This document shows, piece by piece, positions 35,106 to 42,925 of a DNA stretch of 64,000 nucleotides. Position numbers and translations under genes: made by a program. Positions within the stretch are counted from its first letter, which is position 1; each line of letters opens with the position of its first letter. The stretch comes from Pseudomonas sp. Au-Pse12 (lineage in GTDB: Bacteria; Pseudomonadota; Gammaproteobacteria; Pseudomonadales; Pseudomonadaceae), in assembly GCF_021341665.1 (NCBI RefSeq), contig NZ_JAJTTH010000002.1, positions 1 through 64,000 of the forward strand. The letters are read 5' to 3'. Under the pieces are notes generated by a model. That model worked only from the letters and a program-made list of their open reading frames with translations. It was not told where the DNA came from and searched no databases.

Positions 35106-36435
35106 GGTTCACCTCCTGGGCAACGTCGAGGCTGATCAACAAGGTCGCCAGGACGAACAGTGCCGAACACAGGGCAAAGAAGCCCAGCACCGGGGCGAAG
35201 CCACCGGTGAACTGCAGGATCACCCCCACCAGAATCGGCACCGCAATGCCGCCAGTGCTGCCGGCCATGTTCATCACCCCTCCGATCAGGCCAACCCGCG
35301 CCGGCGCCGCCAGCAACGCCGGAAAACTCCAGTACAGGCTGCCCCACATCAGGAAGAACGCCGTCACGCAGAGCAGTGCCACGGCGCCGAGCGGGTGGCT
35401 CAGGGTCGGCAGCAGCAGAAAGGCCCCCAGGGCAATCACGCCAGAAAATGCCAGCAGGCCCTTGACCGCCATCCCGCGCCGCACACCGCGGCGGATCAAG
35501 CTGTCGCAGAGAAAACCGCCGGTCAGGGAACCCAGGGCGCCACAGATGAAGATCACGAAGGTCGCCGCGCCAATGCCCTTGATATCGAAGCCCCGAGCCT
35601 GGGCCAGGTAGCTCGGCCCCCAGGTCAGCAGGCCGAAATAGACCATCGCCCAACTGGCCCGGCCGATGAGTAGGCCACACAGTGAACGCCGGGCAATGCC
35701 CAACCCCTTGACCGGCAGGCGCGCAGCCTGTGCTGCGGCGGTAGCGCGGCCGGCGTTGATCTTCTCCAGCTCGGCGGCGTTCACCTGCGGGTGGCTGGCC
35801 GGGTCGTCACGCAGGTAGCGATGGGCAACCCAGGCCAGCACCAGCGTTGCCACCCCGGCGATGACGAAGGCCAGGCGCCAGGAGTCCAGAACAGCAATCA
35901 GGTAGGCAATGATCAGGCCGCCCAGGGCCACGCCCAAGGGGCTGCCGCTGTCCATCAGCACCGCGCCGCGGCTGCGTTCGCTGGGGGCCAGCCACAGCGA
36001 AATCAGCTTGCCGCCAGAGGGGAACAGCGGCGCCTCGGCCGCGCCCAGGGCAACCCGGGCGAACAACAGCGACAGGCCGCCGCTGGCGAACGCCGCCAGC
36101 ACCTGGAAGGTGCCCCACAAACCGGTGGACCAGCCAATCACCCGGTGCGGGCCGAAACGGTCGATCAGCCAGCCACCGGGGATCTGCAACAGCGCATATG
36201 CCCAGAAAAAACTGCTGAGGATCAGCCCTTGCAGGCCCGGCGAAAGCTCGAACTCATGGGCGATGGTGGGCATGGCGATGGACAGCGACACACGGTCGAT
36301 GAGGTTGACCATGGTCAGGGCAAAGATGATCGCGAAGATTCGCCAGCGCACCGTACTCGAGCGCGCGGTGACGGCCGCAGCCGGGGTGGAAACACCGCTA
36401 TCGGGCAGGTGCAGGGAAGCACTGGAGCGAGCCAT
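35098..36435 (-). CDS. MFS transporter, anion:cation symporter (ACS) family
   Basis: A 445-residue permease with 12 predicted helices. FALTMVNLIDRVSLSIAMPTIAHEFELSPGLQGLILSSFFWAYALLQIPGGWLIDRFGPHRVIGW is the hexarate/hexuronate permease signature. The first gene of the operon with the COG3618 lactonase and PdxA homologue, and distinct in sequence from the second ACS permease at 31476-32801. The LysR-type motif promoter lies 70 bp upstream (36505-36570). The residues TVRWRIFAIIFAL mark the start of helix 1 after a 30-residue N-terminal tail. Confidence 0.88.
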   Translation of the reverse strand: MARSSASLHLPDSGVSTPAAAVTARSSTVRWRIFAIIFALTMVNLIDRVSLSIAMPTIAHEFELSPGLQGLILSSFFWAYALLQIPGGWLIDRFGPHRVIGWSTGLWGTFQVLAAFASGGLSLLFARVALGAAEAPLFPSGGKLISLWLAPSERSRGAVLMDSGSPLGVALGGLIIAYLIAVLDSWRLAFVIAGVATLVLAWVAHRYLRDDPASHPQVNAAELEKINAGRATAAAQAARLPVKGLGIARRSLCGLLIGRASWAMVYFGLLTWGPSYLAQARGFDIKGIGAATFVIFICGALGSLTGGFLCDSLIRRGVRRGMAVKGLLAFSGVIALGAFLLLPTLSHPLGAVALLCVTAFFLMWGSLYWSFPALLAAPARVGLIGGVMNMAGSTGGIAVPILVGVILQFTGGFAPVLGFFALCSALFVLATLLISLDVAQEVNHG

Positions 36436-36504
36436 GCTGCGTACCTCGTTTTCTTATTGTTGTAATGACTGCGGCGCTTGGCCGGAGCGACGCCGCTTGA
36501 GCGC

Positions 36505-36570
36505 ACTATCGAGCCCGCGGTGATAACCGTCTAATCAAAACTTGAGATACACCGATAGCCGGAAGATATC
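36505..36570 (-). promoter_or_regulatory. LysR-type regulated promoter A (MFS-lactonase-PdxA operon)
   Basis: Leftward: GATA-N9-TATC dyad (36570-36554), core GGCTATCGGT (36560-36551), -35 TAGACG (36533-36528), 17-bp spacer, -10 GATAGT (36510-36505). A 33-base stretch matches promoter B at 27 positions. With B it fills the 385-bp divergent region, where no gene is seen. The weak -35 fits activation by a LysR protein bound about -65. Confidence 0.72.
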
Positions 36571-36683
36571 CCTACAAGGCTTTCAGAGAACTCCGAAACA
36601 ACCACAGGGTTTCCATCGCTCATTCCAGCAAGGCTCTGGACCGGGCATTTCAGCGCTTTCACCGAGCCCGAGCAGCCCCGATC

Positions 36684-36749
36684 TATAACCCCAGGCTATC
36701 GGTATATGTATTGTTTTGAGTAGACGTTGCGTCGCCAGCTTCCCACACT
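36684..36749 (+). promoter_or_regulatory. LysR-type regulated promoter B (tctCBA-like operon)
   Basis: Rightward: TATA-N9-TATC (36684-36700), core GGCTATCGGT (36694-36703), -35 TAGACG (36721-36726), 17-bp spacer, -10 position CACACT (36744-36749), which is a poor hexamer. The core is the exact inverse of that in promoter A, 133 bp away. Confidence 0.68.
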
Positions 36750-36820
36750 CGGGACCAGTCTTGCGGCCTCAGGCCACGGGCACACCACTCATAACAACTA
36801 CAAGAACCAGAGGCCCCTCC

Positions 36821-37825
36821 ATGCGCTCAACCTTCGTTCGCTGTACTTCACGTCTGCTGCTCGGTGTCAGCCTGCTCGGCGCCCTGCCCTCGCTGGCCCT
36901 GGCCTGGCAGCCGGAACAGAACGTCGAAATCGTGATCGCCGGCGGTCCCGGCGGCGGCACTGACCAGCTCGGCCGGCTGATCCAGTCGATCATCACCAGC
37001 CACAAGCTGCTGGAGGTCAACACCGTGGTCCTGAACAAGGGCGGCGGCAATGGCGCGGAAGCCTTCCTCGACCTGAAGATGGCCAAGGCCGATCCGCACA
37101 AGCTGGTGATCGGCACCAACAACATCTACCTGCTGCCGCTGGTGGCCAAGCTCGGCTACCAGTGGCAGGAGCTGACCCCGGTGGCCGCCGTGGCAGAGGA
37201 CGACTTCATCCTCTGGACCTATCAGGACGCGCCGTGGCAAGACGCCAAGGCCTTCTATGAAGCGGTCAAGGCCGAGCCGAAACTGCGCATGGGCGGCAGC
37301 CAGTCCAAGGACGTCGACCAGACCCTGACCCTGCTACTGAACCGCACCACCGGCAGCAAGCTGACCTACATCCCCTTCAAGAGCGGCAGCGAAGCGGCCA
37401 CCCAGCTGGCGGGCAAACACATCGCCAGCAACGTCAACAACCCCGCAGAAAGCATCAGCCAGTGGCGCGGCAATCAGGTCCGGCCACTGTGCGTATTCAG
37501 CCGCGAGCCGATGCTGTACACCGACAAGGTCGCCGGCGAGCACTCCTGGTCGGACATTCCCACCTGCCAGTCCCAAGGCCTGGGGATCGACCAGTACCGC
37601 TTCCCGCGCACCGTGTTCATGCCCGGCGGGGTCAGCGCCGAGCAGCGAGCGTTCTACGTCGAGCTGATGCGCACAGTCACCCAGACGCCAGAGTTCAAGG
37701 CCTACGTGAGCCAGAACGCCCTGGTGCCGAGCTTCATCGAAGGCGAACCACTGAAGGCCTACATCGAGCAGGACACCGCCCGGGTGACCCCGGTCTTCAA
37801 GGAAGCCGGCTGGCTGCGCGACTGA
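36821..37825 (+). CDS. Tripartite tricarboxylate transporter, periplasmic binding protein (TctC/Bug)
   Basis: A 334-residue solute-binding protein of the Bug/TctC family. A signal peptide of about 28 residues (ending LPSLALA) sends it to the periplasm. The mature part has the Bug features VEIVIAGGPGGGTDQLGRLIQ and VVLNKGGGNGAEAFLDL, and the YIPFKSGSEAATQLAGKHI region. It would present an organic acid to the TctA/TctB membrane pair that follows. The ATG at 36821 is inside a longer frame opening at 36716; only this ATG begins with a signal peptide. Promoter B lies 72 bp upstream. Confidence 0.9.
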   Translation: MRSTFVRCTSRLLLGVSLLGALPSLALAWQPEQNVEIVIAGGPGGGTDQLGRLIQSIITSHKLLEVNTVVLNKGGGNGAEAFLDLKMAKADPHKLVIGTNNIYLLPLVAKLGYQWQELTPVAAVAEDDFILWTYQDAPWQDAKAFYEAVKAEPKLRMGGSQSKDVDQTLTLLLNRTTGSKLTYIPFKSGSEAATQLAGKHIASNVNNPAESISQWRGNQVRPLCVFSREPMLYTDKVAGEHSWSDIPTCQSQGLGIDQYRFPRTVFMPGGVSAEQRAFYVELMRTVTQTPEFKAYVSQNALVPSFIEGEPLKAYIEQDTARVTPVFKEAGWLRD

Positions 37826-37901
37826 TCCCGCGGGCGGCCCCCGCCCCGCCTGAGGCTCAGGCTGGGCCGCTGCCGCTCGCCCTTTTTCCGGAGGTGCAAG
37901 C

Positions 37902-38435
37902 ATGTCCCGTCCCGCAGATTCATCGTCACTCCTGGGCACCCGCTGGGTCGAGCTCGGGCTGGCCCTGTTCACCGCCCTGGTCGGCGCCCTGGTGATGCTC
38001 GGCAGCGTCGAACAAGGCATCGGCTGGGGCGACGCCGGCCCCGAGCCCGGGTATTTCCCGTTCTACATCGGCCTGCTGCTCAGTGGCGCCAGCGCCGCCA
38101 ACGCCCTGCTCACCGGAATGCGCTGGCGAGCCTTGGCCCTGGCCTTCGTCAGCCGCCCGGCGTTCGTCCAGGTGCTCTCGGTGTTCATCCCGATTGCCCT
38201 GTTCGTCGCGGCCATGCCCTTCACCGGGATCTACCTGGCCTCGGCGCTGTTCATCGCCTGGTTCATGTGGCGCGACCGCCTGCGAGCCAGGCCCTATGGC
38301 CGCTGGATGATCGGCTGCGTGTCCCTGGGAGCGGTGCTGGCCAGCTACCTGATCTTCGCCCTGTGGTTCAAGGTGCCGCTGGACGCCGGGCCGCTGGGTG
38401 ACTGGCTGGCCCTGGCCGGGAGTTGCCTGAAATGA
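37902..38435 (+). CDS. Tripartite tricarboxylate transporter small membrane subunit (TctB)
   Basis: A 177-residue membrane protein with four predicted helices, the small subunit of TTT transporters. The stretch GDAGPEPGYFPFYIGLLLSGAS after the first helix is the TctB signature. GGAGGT lies just before the ATG, 76 bp after the binding-protein gene. Its stop overlaps the start of the tctA-like gene (ATGA), so the two membrane subunits are translationally coupled. Confidence 0.9.
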   Translation: MSRPADSSSLLGTRWVELGLALFTALVGALVMLGSVEQGIGWGDAGPEPGYFPFYIGLLLSGASAANALLTGMRWRALALAFVSRPAFVQVLSVFIPIALFVAAMPFTGIYLASALFIAWFMWRDRLRARPYGRWMIGCVSLGAVLASYLIFALWFKVPLDAGPLGDWLALAGSCLK

Positions 38436-39937
38436 GCGAGTTCGACTCTTTGCTGCACGGCATGAACCTGATCCTCACTCCCGGGCATATCGGCCTGATG
38501 GTGGTGGGCGTACTGCTGGGCATCCTGGTCGGTGTGCTGCCCGGCCTCGGCGCGCCCAACGGAGTGGCCCTGTTGTTGCCGCTGACGTTCAGCATGACGC
38601 CGGTGTCGGCGATCATCCTGCTGTCGTGCATGTACTGGGGGGCGTTGTTCGGCGGGTCGATCACCTCGATCCTGTTCAACATTCCCGGCGAACCGTCATC
38701 GGTGGCCACCACCTTCGACGGCTATCCCATGGCTCGTCAGGGGCGAGCCGCCGAAGCCCTGACCGCGGCCTTCAGTTCGGCCTTGATCGGCGCCCTGTGC
38801 GGAGTGTTGCTGCTGACCTTCCTGTCGACGCGGATTGCCGAGTTCGCCCTGTCCTTCAGCTCGCCGGAATTTTTCGCGGTGTACCTGCTGGCCTTCTGCA
38901 CCTTTATCGGCATGAGCAACAACCCGCCGCTGAAAACCCTGGTGGCGATGATGCTCGGCTTCGCCATGGCGGCCGTCGGCATGGACACGGTATCGGGCAA
39001 CCTGCGCCTGACCTTCGACCAGCCGATGCTGATGACCGGCATCAGCTTCGAAGTGGCGGTGATCGGCCTGTTCGGCATCGGTGAGATCCTCTGTACCGTG
39101 GAGGAAGGCCTGGTATTTCGCGGCGAGCACGCGCGGATCACGCCCATGATCATCCTGCGCACCTGGGCGCGCTTGCCGCGCTATTGGCTGACCCTGCTGC
39201 GCAGCACCCTGGTGGGCTGCTGGATGGGCATCACGCCCGGCGGCCCCACCGCGGCCTCATTCATGAGCTACAGCCTGGCGCGGCGCTTCTCCAAGCACCG
39301 CGAACACTTCGGCAAGGGCGAAATCGAGGGCGTGATCGCCCCGGAAACCGCCGACCACGCGGCGGGCACCAGTGCCCTGCTGCCGATGCTGACCCTGGGC
39401 ATTCCCGGTTCCGCCACTGCGGCGGTGATGCTCGGCGGCCTGATGATCTGGGGCCTGCACCCGGGGCCGACGCTGTTCGTCGAACAACACGATTTTGTCT
39501 GGGGCCTGATCGCCAGCATGTACCTGGGCAACGTGGTCAGCCTGATCGTGGTGCTGGCCACCGTGCCGCTGTTCGCTTCGATCTTGCGGATTCCGTTCTC
39601 GATCATCGCGCCGATCATCATCATGGTCTGCGCCATCGGGGCCTACTCGGTGCACAACGCCTTCTTCGACGTGGTCTTGATGCTCGGCTTCGGCGCCCTG
39701 GGCTACCTGTTCAAGAAGCTCGGCTACCCCATCGCCCCCTTGGTGCTGGCGGCGGTACTGGGGGACAAGGCCGAGGATGCGTTCCGCCAGTCGATGCTGT
39801 TCTCCGATGGGCAACTGGGGGTTTTCTGGTCCAACCCGCTGGTGGGCTGCCTGACCAGCGCCGCCCTGCTGATGCTGTTCTGGCCGCTGCTGTCTGCTGC
39901 CCTGCAAGGCCTGTTTCAGCGCCGCGTCGAAAACTGA
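38432..39937 (+). CDS. Tripartite tricarboxylate transporter large membrane subunit (TctA)
   Basis: A 501-residue membrane protein with about 11-12 helices, the transport subunit. The TctA signature GVLPGLGAPNGVALLLPLTFSM, the MYWGALFGGSITSILFNIPGEPSSVATTFDGYPMARQG stretch, and GITPGGPTAASFMSYSLARRFSKH are clear. It starts at ATG 38432, overlapping tctB's stop. The operon would import an organic acid using a periplasmic receptor, a third route beside the two MFS permeases of the same regulon. Confidence 0.93.
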   Translation: MSEFDSLLHGMNLILTPGHIGLMVVGVLLGILVGVLPGLGAPNGVALLLPLTFSMTPVSAIILLSCMYWGALFGGSITSILFNIPGEPSSVATTFDGYPMARQGRAAEALTAAFSSALIGALCGVLLLTFLSTRIAEFALSFSSPEFFAVYLLAFCTFIGMSNNPPLKTLVAMMLGFAMAAVGMDTVSGNLRLTFDQPMLMTGISFEVAVIGLFGIGEILCTVEEGLVFRGEHARITPMIILRTWARLPRYWLTLLRSTLVGCWMGITPGGPTAASFMSYSLARRFSKHREHFGKGEIEGVIAPETADHAAGTSALLPMLTLGIPGSATAAVMLGGLMIWGLHPGPTLFVEQHDFVWGLIASMYLGNVVSLIVVLATVPLFASILRIPFSIIAPIIIMVCAIGAYSVHNAFFDVVLMLGFGALGYLFKKLGYPIAPLVLAAVLGDKAEDAFRQSMLFSDGQLGVFWSNPLVGCLTSAALLMLFWPLLSAALQGLFQRRVEN

Positions 39938-39977
39938 TCGAACAGCCAGCCCCACTCTTGATGCAGCCCCTGGCAAC

Positions 39978-39998
39978 GCCTGGCATTTATTGTCAGGC
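39978..39998 (+). promoter_or_regulatory. Interrupted dyad before the LysR gene
   Basis: GCCTG-N11-CAGGC lies 32 bp before the LysR start, in the position of a LysR autoregulatory site. It does not contain the TATCGGT core seen at the three operon promoters. Confidence 0.35.
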
Positions 39999-40029
39999 TT
40001 GCCCCTGCCTTCTACTGCGAGCCCGGCCC

Positions 40030-40974
40030 ATGACCAAGATTCCTGATGCCAATGTGATTCACAGCCGCCTGCGCCTGCGACAGCTGCGGCTGATGCTGGC
40101 CTTGCAGGAGTTTGGCTCGCTGCGCCGTGCCGCGGACAACATCGGCATGACCCAGCCGGCGGCCACCAAGATGCTCCACGAAGCAGAGGACCTGCTGGGC
40201 GTGGAGCTGTTCGAACGCCTGCCTCGGGGCATGCGCCCCACGCCCTTCGGCGAGACGGTGATCTATTACGCGCAGATGGTCTTCGCCGAGATCAGCGGCA
40301 TGCGCGAGGAACTGGTGGCACTGGAATCCGGCAACCTCGGGCGGGTCGCCGTGGGGGCCATTCCGGCCCTGGCCTCGGGCCTGCTGACGCGCACCATCGC
40401 CACCCTCAAGCAAAGCCATCCCCGGTTGTCGATGAGCATCCAGGTCGACACCAGCGACGTGCTGGTCCAGGCCCTGCTGCAGGATCAACTGGACATTGTC
40501 CTGGGGCGGATTCCTGCCGGTGCACGGGCCGAGGAACTGCTCTTCGACAGCCTCGGTGAAGAAGCCCTGTGCGTGATCGCCGGGGCACAGAATCCTCTGG
40601 CACAAGCCACCCGCCTGGACTGGGCGCAACTGCAGAACGAAACCTGGGTGCTGCAACAGCACCCCAGCCCCATGCGTTCGATCATCAATCAAGTGTTCCA
40701 CAACGCCCGGGTCGACATCCCCAGCAGCATCGTCGAGACCACGTCGATCATGACCCTGCTGTCGTTGGTGCAACAGACCGACATGATCGGCGTCACGCCG
40801 GTCTCGGTGGTCGAGGACTACCCTGGGCGCGATCTGCTGGCGGTGCTGCCGATCCAGTTCGAGGCGCGCCTGCCCCCCTTCGGGCTGATCACCCGACGAC
40901 ATCGCATTCAGTCGTCGGCGATGCAGGCCTTCATGAGTTCAGTGCGCAAGGAACATGAGCTGAGCCGCACCTGA
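40030..40974 (+). CDS. LysR-family regulator, probable controller of the sugar-acid regulon
   Basis: A 314-residue LysR protein: HTH at about 12-70 (RLRQLRLMLALQEFGSLRRAADNIGMTQPAATKMLHEAEDLLGVELFERLPRGM) and an effector domain from about 95. It follows the tctA-like gene by 92 bp on the same strand and could share its transcript. It is the only regulator inside the 27.6-41 kb cluster, so it is the natural candidate to bind the TATC-N-core sites at 32962, 36554 and 36684. The effector would be the sugar acid or a pathway intermediate; this is inferred. Confidence 0.88.
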   Translation: MTKIPDANVIHSRLRLRQLRLMLALQEFGSLRRAADNIGMTQPAATKMLHEAEDLLGVELFERLPRGMRPTPFGETVIYYAQMVFAEISGMREELVALESGNLGRVAVGAIPALASGLLTRTIATLKQSHPRLSMSIQVDTSDVLVQALLQDQLDIVLGRIPAGARAEELLFDSLGEEALCVIAGAQNPLAQATRLDWAQLQNETWVLQQHPSPMRSIINQVFHNARVDIPSSIVETTSIMTLLSLVQQTDMIGVTPVSVVEDYPGRDLLAVLPIQFEARLPPFGLITRRHRIQSSAMQAFMSSVRKEHELSRT

Positions 40975-40990
40975 GTGCCGACAAAGAGCC

Positions 40991-41368
40991 CTATGGAACG
41001 CTCAGGGTAATCAGGTAGGTGCCGGAAGTAATGACCTTGCCGGACGGGTCGACGAAGGCGTAGTGCTGATCGTAGTAGCGTCCGCCAGGACCGCTGTCGG
41101 CCAGCAGCTTGAGCTTGACCGGGGAACGATCCAGAGAGCTGACGCTGGCCACTGAACCGACACGGGTCACATCGATCGCGCCACCACGGGAGCCTTGTGG
41201 GCACTGGCGCAGACTCAACCCGGTGCCAGCAGCACTGGAAGCGCAATTGGCTTCGACAATACTGCCAGTAAAGCGGATGACTCCCTGGGCCACGGGAGCA
41301 GCGGCGAAACAACTGCTCGACAGGCCCAAAAGCAAGCCGACCGCTGTTGAAACGAGCACTACTTTCAT
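40991..41368 (-). CDS. Secreted fimbrial-subunit-like protein (orphan)
   Basis: A 125-residue protein with a signal peptide cut near residue 22 (GLSSSCFA). The mature start GVIRFTGSIVEANC and a cysteine pair (Cys42, Cys56) look like the beginning of type 1 fimbrial subunits. It is shorter than most pilins, and no chaperone, usher or other pilin lies nearby. The C-terminal strand YLITLSVP is like a pilin end. AAAGGAG precedes the ATG. It is convergent with the LysR gene, 16 bp apart. It may be a chaperone-usher relict, a secreted adhesin-like protein, or an unrelated small beta protein. Confidence 0.72.
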   Translation of the reverse strand: MKVVLVSTAVGLLLGLSSSCFAAAPVAQGVIRFTGSIVEANCASSAAGTGLSLRQCPQGSRGGAIDVTRVGSVASVSSLDRSPVKLKLLADSGPGGRYYDQHYAFVDPSGKVITSGTYLITLSVP

Positions 41369-41531
41369 ACTGACTCTCCTTTGTATAAGGACTATGTCGT
41401 CAGTCTAGATACCGGCTTTAATTTTTAAGGTTTGTCTTATGGACAGCTTTGGAATACCCCAAAAAAAGTCCAAACATCTGGTTATCAAAAGGAGCTTGAA
41501 GGTTCGACTCAGCGACTGCTCATGCCCCTTC
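41369..41531. other. Gene-free region upstream of the fimbrial-like gene
   Basis: A/T-richer than its surroundings and holding no open frame that I can support. CTTGAAGG (41497) and CCTTCAAG (41528) form a long-range stem just before the terminator at 41532-41556. The rest, to 41709, holds two terminators. Confidence 0.4.
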
Positions 41532-41556
41532 AAGGCTTTGAAGTCAGCCTTTTTTT
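41532..41556 (+). terminator. Orphan rightward terminator
   Basis: AAGGCT-TTGAAGTC-AGCCTT and a seven-T run (41550-41556). No rightward protein gene ends within 500 bp, so it could end an RNA transcribed from this gene-free stretch. Confidence 0.65.
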
Positions 41557-41640
41557 CAACCGGCAGAGACCTTTACGACAATAGTGGCATATAGCCACCA
41601 TTCTTGCTTATAGTCGATCATTCATAGAATCAATGAGCCA

Positions 41641-41668
41641 GAAAACGACCGGGCATTGCACCCGGTCG
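41641..41668 (-). terminator. Rho-independent terminator after the DMT gene
   Basis: Read leftward, CGACCGGG and CCCGGTCG form a perfect 8-bp stem with a 7-base loop followed by TTTT (41645-41642). It lies about 42 bp past the stop of the leftward DMT transporter. Confidence 0.8.
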
Positions 41669-41709
41669 CAGGCCAGGGCGGCCGTCAGAAAACTCACCGC
41701 CCTGGACAC

Positions 41710-42573
41710 TCAAGCGCCCTTACGGAACACGAAGACCAAGCCGACAATGATCAGGCCCATGCCCATCAGGCTCAGCAGCGCCAGACGATTGCCGAAAAAG
41801 ATAAAGTCCATCAATGCGGTCACCGCCGGCACCAGGTAGAACAGGCTGGTGACATTCACCAGGTTGCCCTGGGCGATCAACCGGTACAGCAGCAGCGTGG
41901 CCAGTACCGACACCACCAACCCCATCCACAGCAGCGGAATCACGAAGCCGGCGCTGTACTCGAAGTGAAACGGCTGGAACGGCACGAACAGCGCACACAG
42001 CACCAGGCCCGCCAGGTACTGCACCGGCAGCGTGCCCAAGGGGTTGTCGGTAATGCGCTTCTGCATGATCGAACCAGCCGTCATGCTGACCAGCGCCAGC
42101 AGGCCGCAGAGCATGCCGGAGACGGATATCCCCGCCAGACCGATGCCCTGGTACACCACCATGATCAGCCCGGCGAGCCCCAGGCTGAGGCCGAACAGAC
42201 GGCTCCAGGAGCGCTGGCGCTCCATCAGCACCACCGTGAGGATCGGCTGCACCCCCATGATGGTGGCCATCACGCCTGGGGTGACTTTCAGGTCCAGGGC
42301 CAGGATGTAGAAGATCTGGTAGGCCCCCAGCAGCACCAGGCCGGTGGCCATGGCAAAGCCCACCGCCCGGCGTCCCTGGGGCAACCTGAGCTTGAGCAGG
42401 GGCACCAGCAGCACCAGGCCGATCAGGGCAATGACAAAGCGCAACAGCAGGAAGGCAAAGGGCGAGGCGTGGGCCAGCCCCCATTTGGAGAAAATTGCGC
42501 CGCTGCTCCAGAGCAGGACGAACAGGCTCGTGGAAGCCGCCGCCAACGCGGACTTTTTGCAAATGAGCAACAT
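41710..42573 (-). CDS. DMT-superfamily (EamA) transporter
   Basis: A 287-residue, ten-helix membrane protein of the EamA family. FVLLWSSGAIFSKWGLAHASPFAFLLLRFVIALIGLVLLVP at the start and LLLYRLIAQGNLVNVTSLFYLVPAVTALMDFIFFGN near the end are typical of amino-acid or metabolite exporters. ATG at 42573 with AGGTGG upstream is preferred to the GTG three codons earlier. It stands alone and is closed by the terminator at 41641-41668. Substrate unknown. Confidence 0.86.
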   Translation of the reverse strand: MLLICKKSALAAASTSLFVLLWSSGAIFSKWGLAHASPFAFLLLRFVIALIGLVLLVPLLKLRLPQGRRAVGFAMATGLVLLGAYQIFYILALDLKVTPGVMATIMGVQPILTVVLMERQRSWSRLFGLSLGLAGLIMVVYQGIGLAGISVSGMLCGLLALVSMTAGSIMQKRITDNPLGTLPVQYLAGLVLCALFVPFQPFHFEYSAGFVIPLLWMGLVVSVLATLLLYRLIAQGNLVNVTSLFYLVPAVTALMDFIFFGNRLALLSLMGMGLIIVGLVFVFRKGA

Positions 42574-42671
42574 GAATACCACCTGTAATCAGGCAAGAAG
42601 CCAATTCAGCCGAGGCTGAAGTTCAGTAGTGTTTGTTTCAGGCGGGCGCAGGGAACAGCAGCGATTGCTGA

Positions 42672-42836
42672 TCAGCCCGAGAAGCCAACGCCCGGCGGTG
42701 ATACGACTGCGTACACCGGCGTGCTACTGACAGGTGGGGGGTACTGACCGATCTCTACAGGCTGCTGATTCCCGCACGGCACGACGCCAGCGTTGACCGC
42801 TGAAAGCACTACCGCGTTGAGAGGGGAAAAGGCCAT
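42672..42836 (-). CDS. Possible 54-residue proline-rich small protein
   Basis: An open frame beginning MAFSPLNAVVLSAVNAGVVP and ending PPGVGFSG, rich in Val, Pro and Gly, in a 352-bp gap between lpxO and the DMT gene. It has no clear ribosome site, and a TTGCAA-N18-TATATT promoter-like pair (42922-42893) lies upstream of a hairpin that probably terminates lpxO. So expression is doubtful. No similarity recognised. Confidence 0.3.
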   Translation of the reverse strand: MAFSPLNAVVLSAVNAGVVPCGNQQPVEIGQYPPPVSSTPVYAVVSPPGVGFSG

Positions 42837-42857
42837 GTACTGATGGTTCTCGAAGGG

Positions 42858-42882
42858 AAAAAACCGTGAGTCGGCAGACTCA
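42858..42882 (-). terminator. Short terminator-like hairpin after lpxO
   Basis: TGAGTC-TGCC-GACTCA followed leftward by CGG and six T residues (42863-42858), 44 bp past the lpxO stop. The stem is only 6 bp. Confidence 0.5.
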
Positions 42883-42925
42883 TCGAGCGCCGAATATACC
42901 CAGCGCCCGATAGTTATTGCAAGAT

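Noticed and set aside
41500..41520. tRNA fragment suggested by a GGTTCGACTC sequence
   Set aside because: It resembles a T-loop, but no acceptor stem, D-arm or anticodon arm can be folded around it. It is likely chance.
42893..42922. Promoter-like TTGCAA-N18-TATATT pair after lpxO as a firm promoter
   Set aside because: A transcript starting there would meet the lpxO hairpin within about 30 bases, and no well-supported gene follows. Mentioned only with the small frame.
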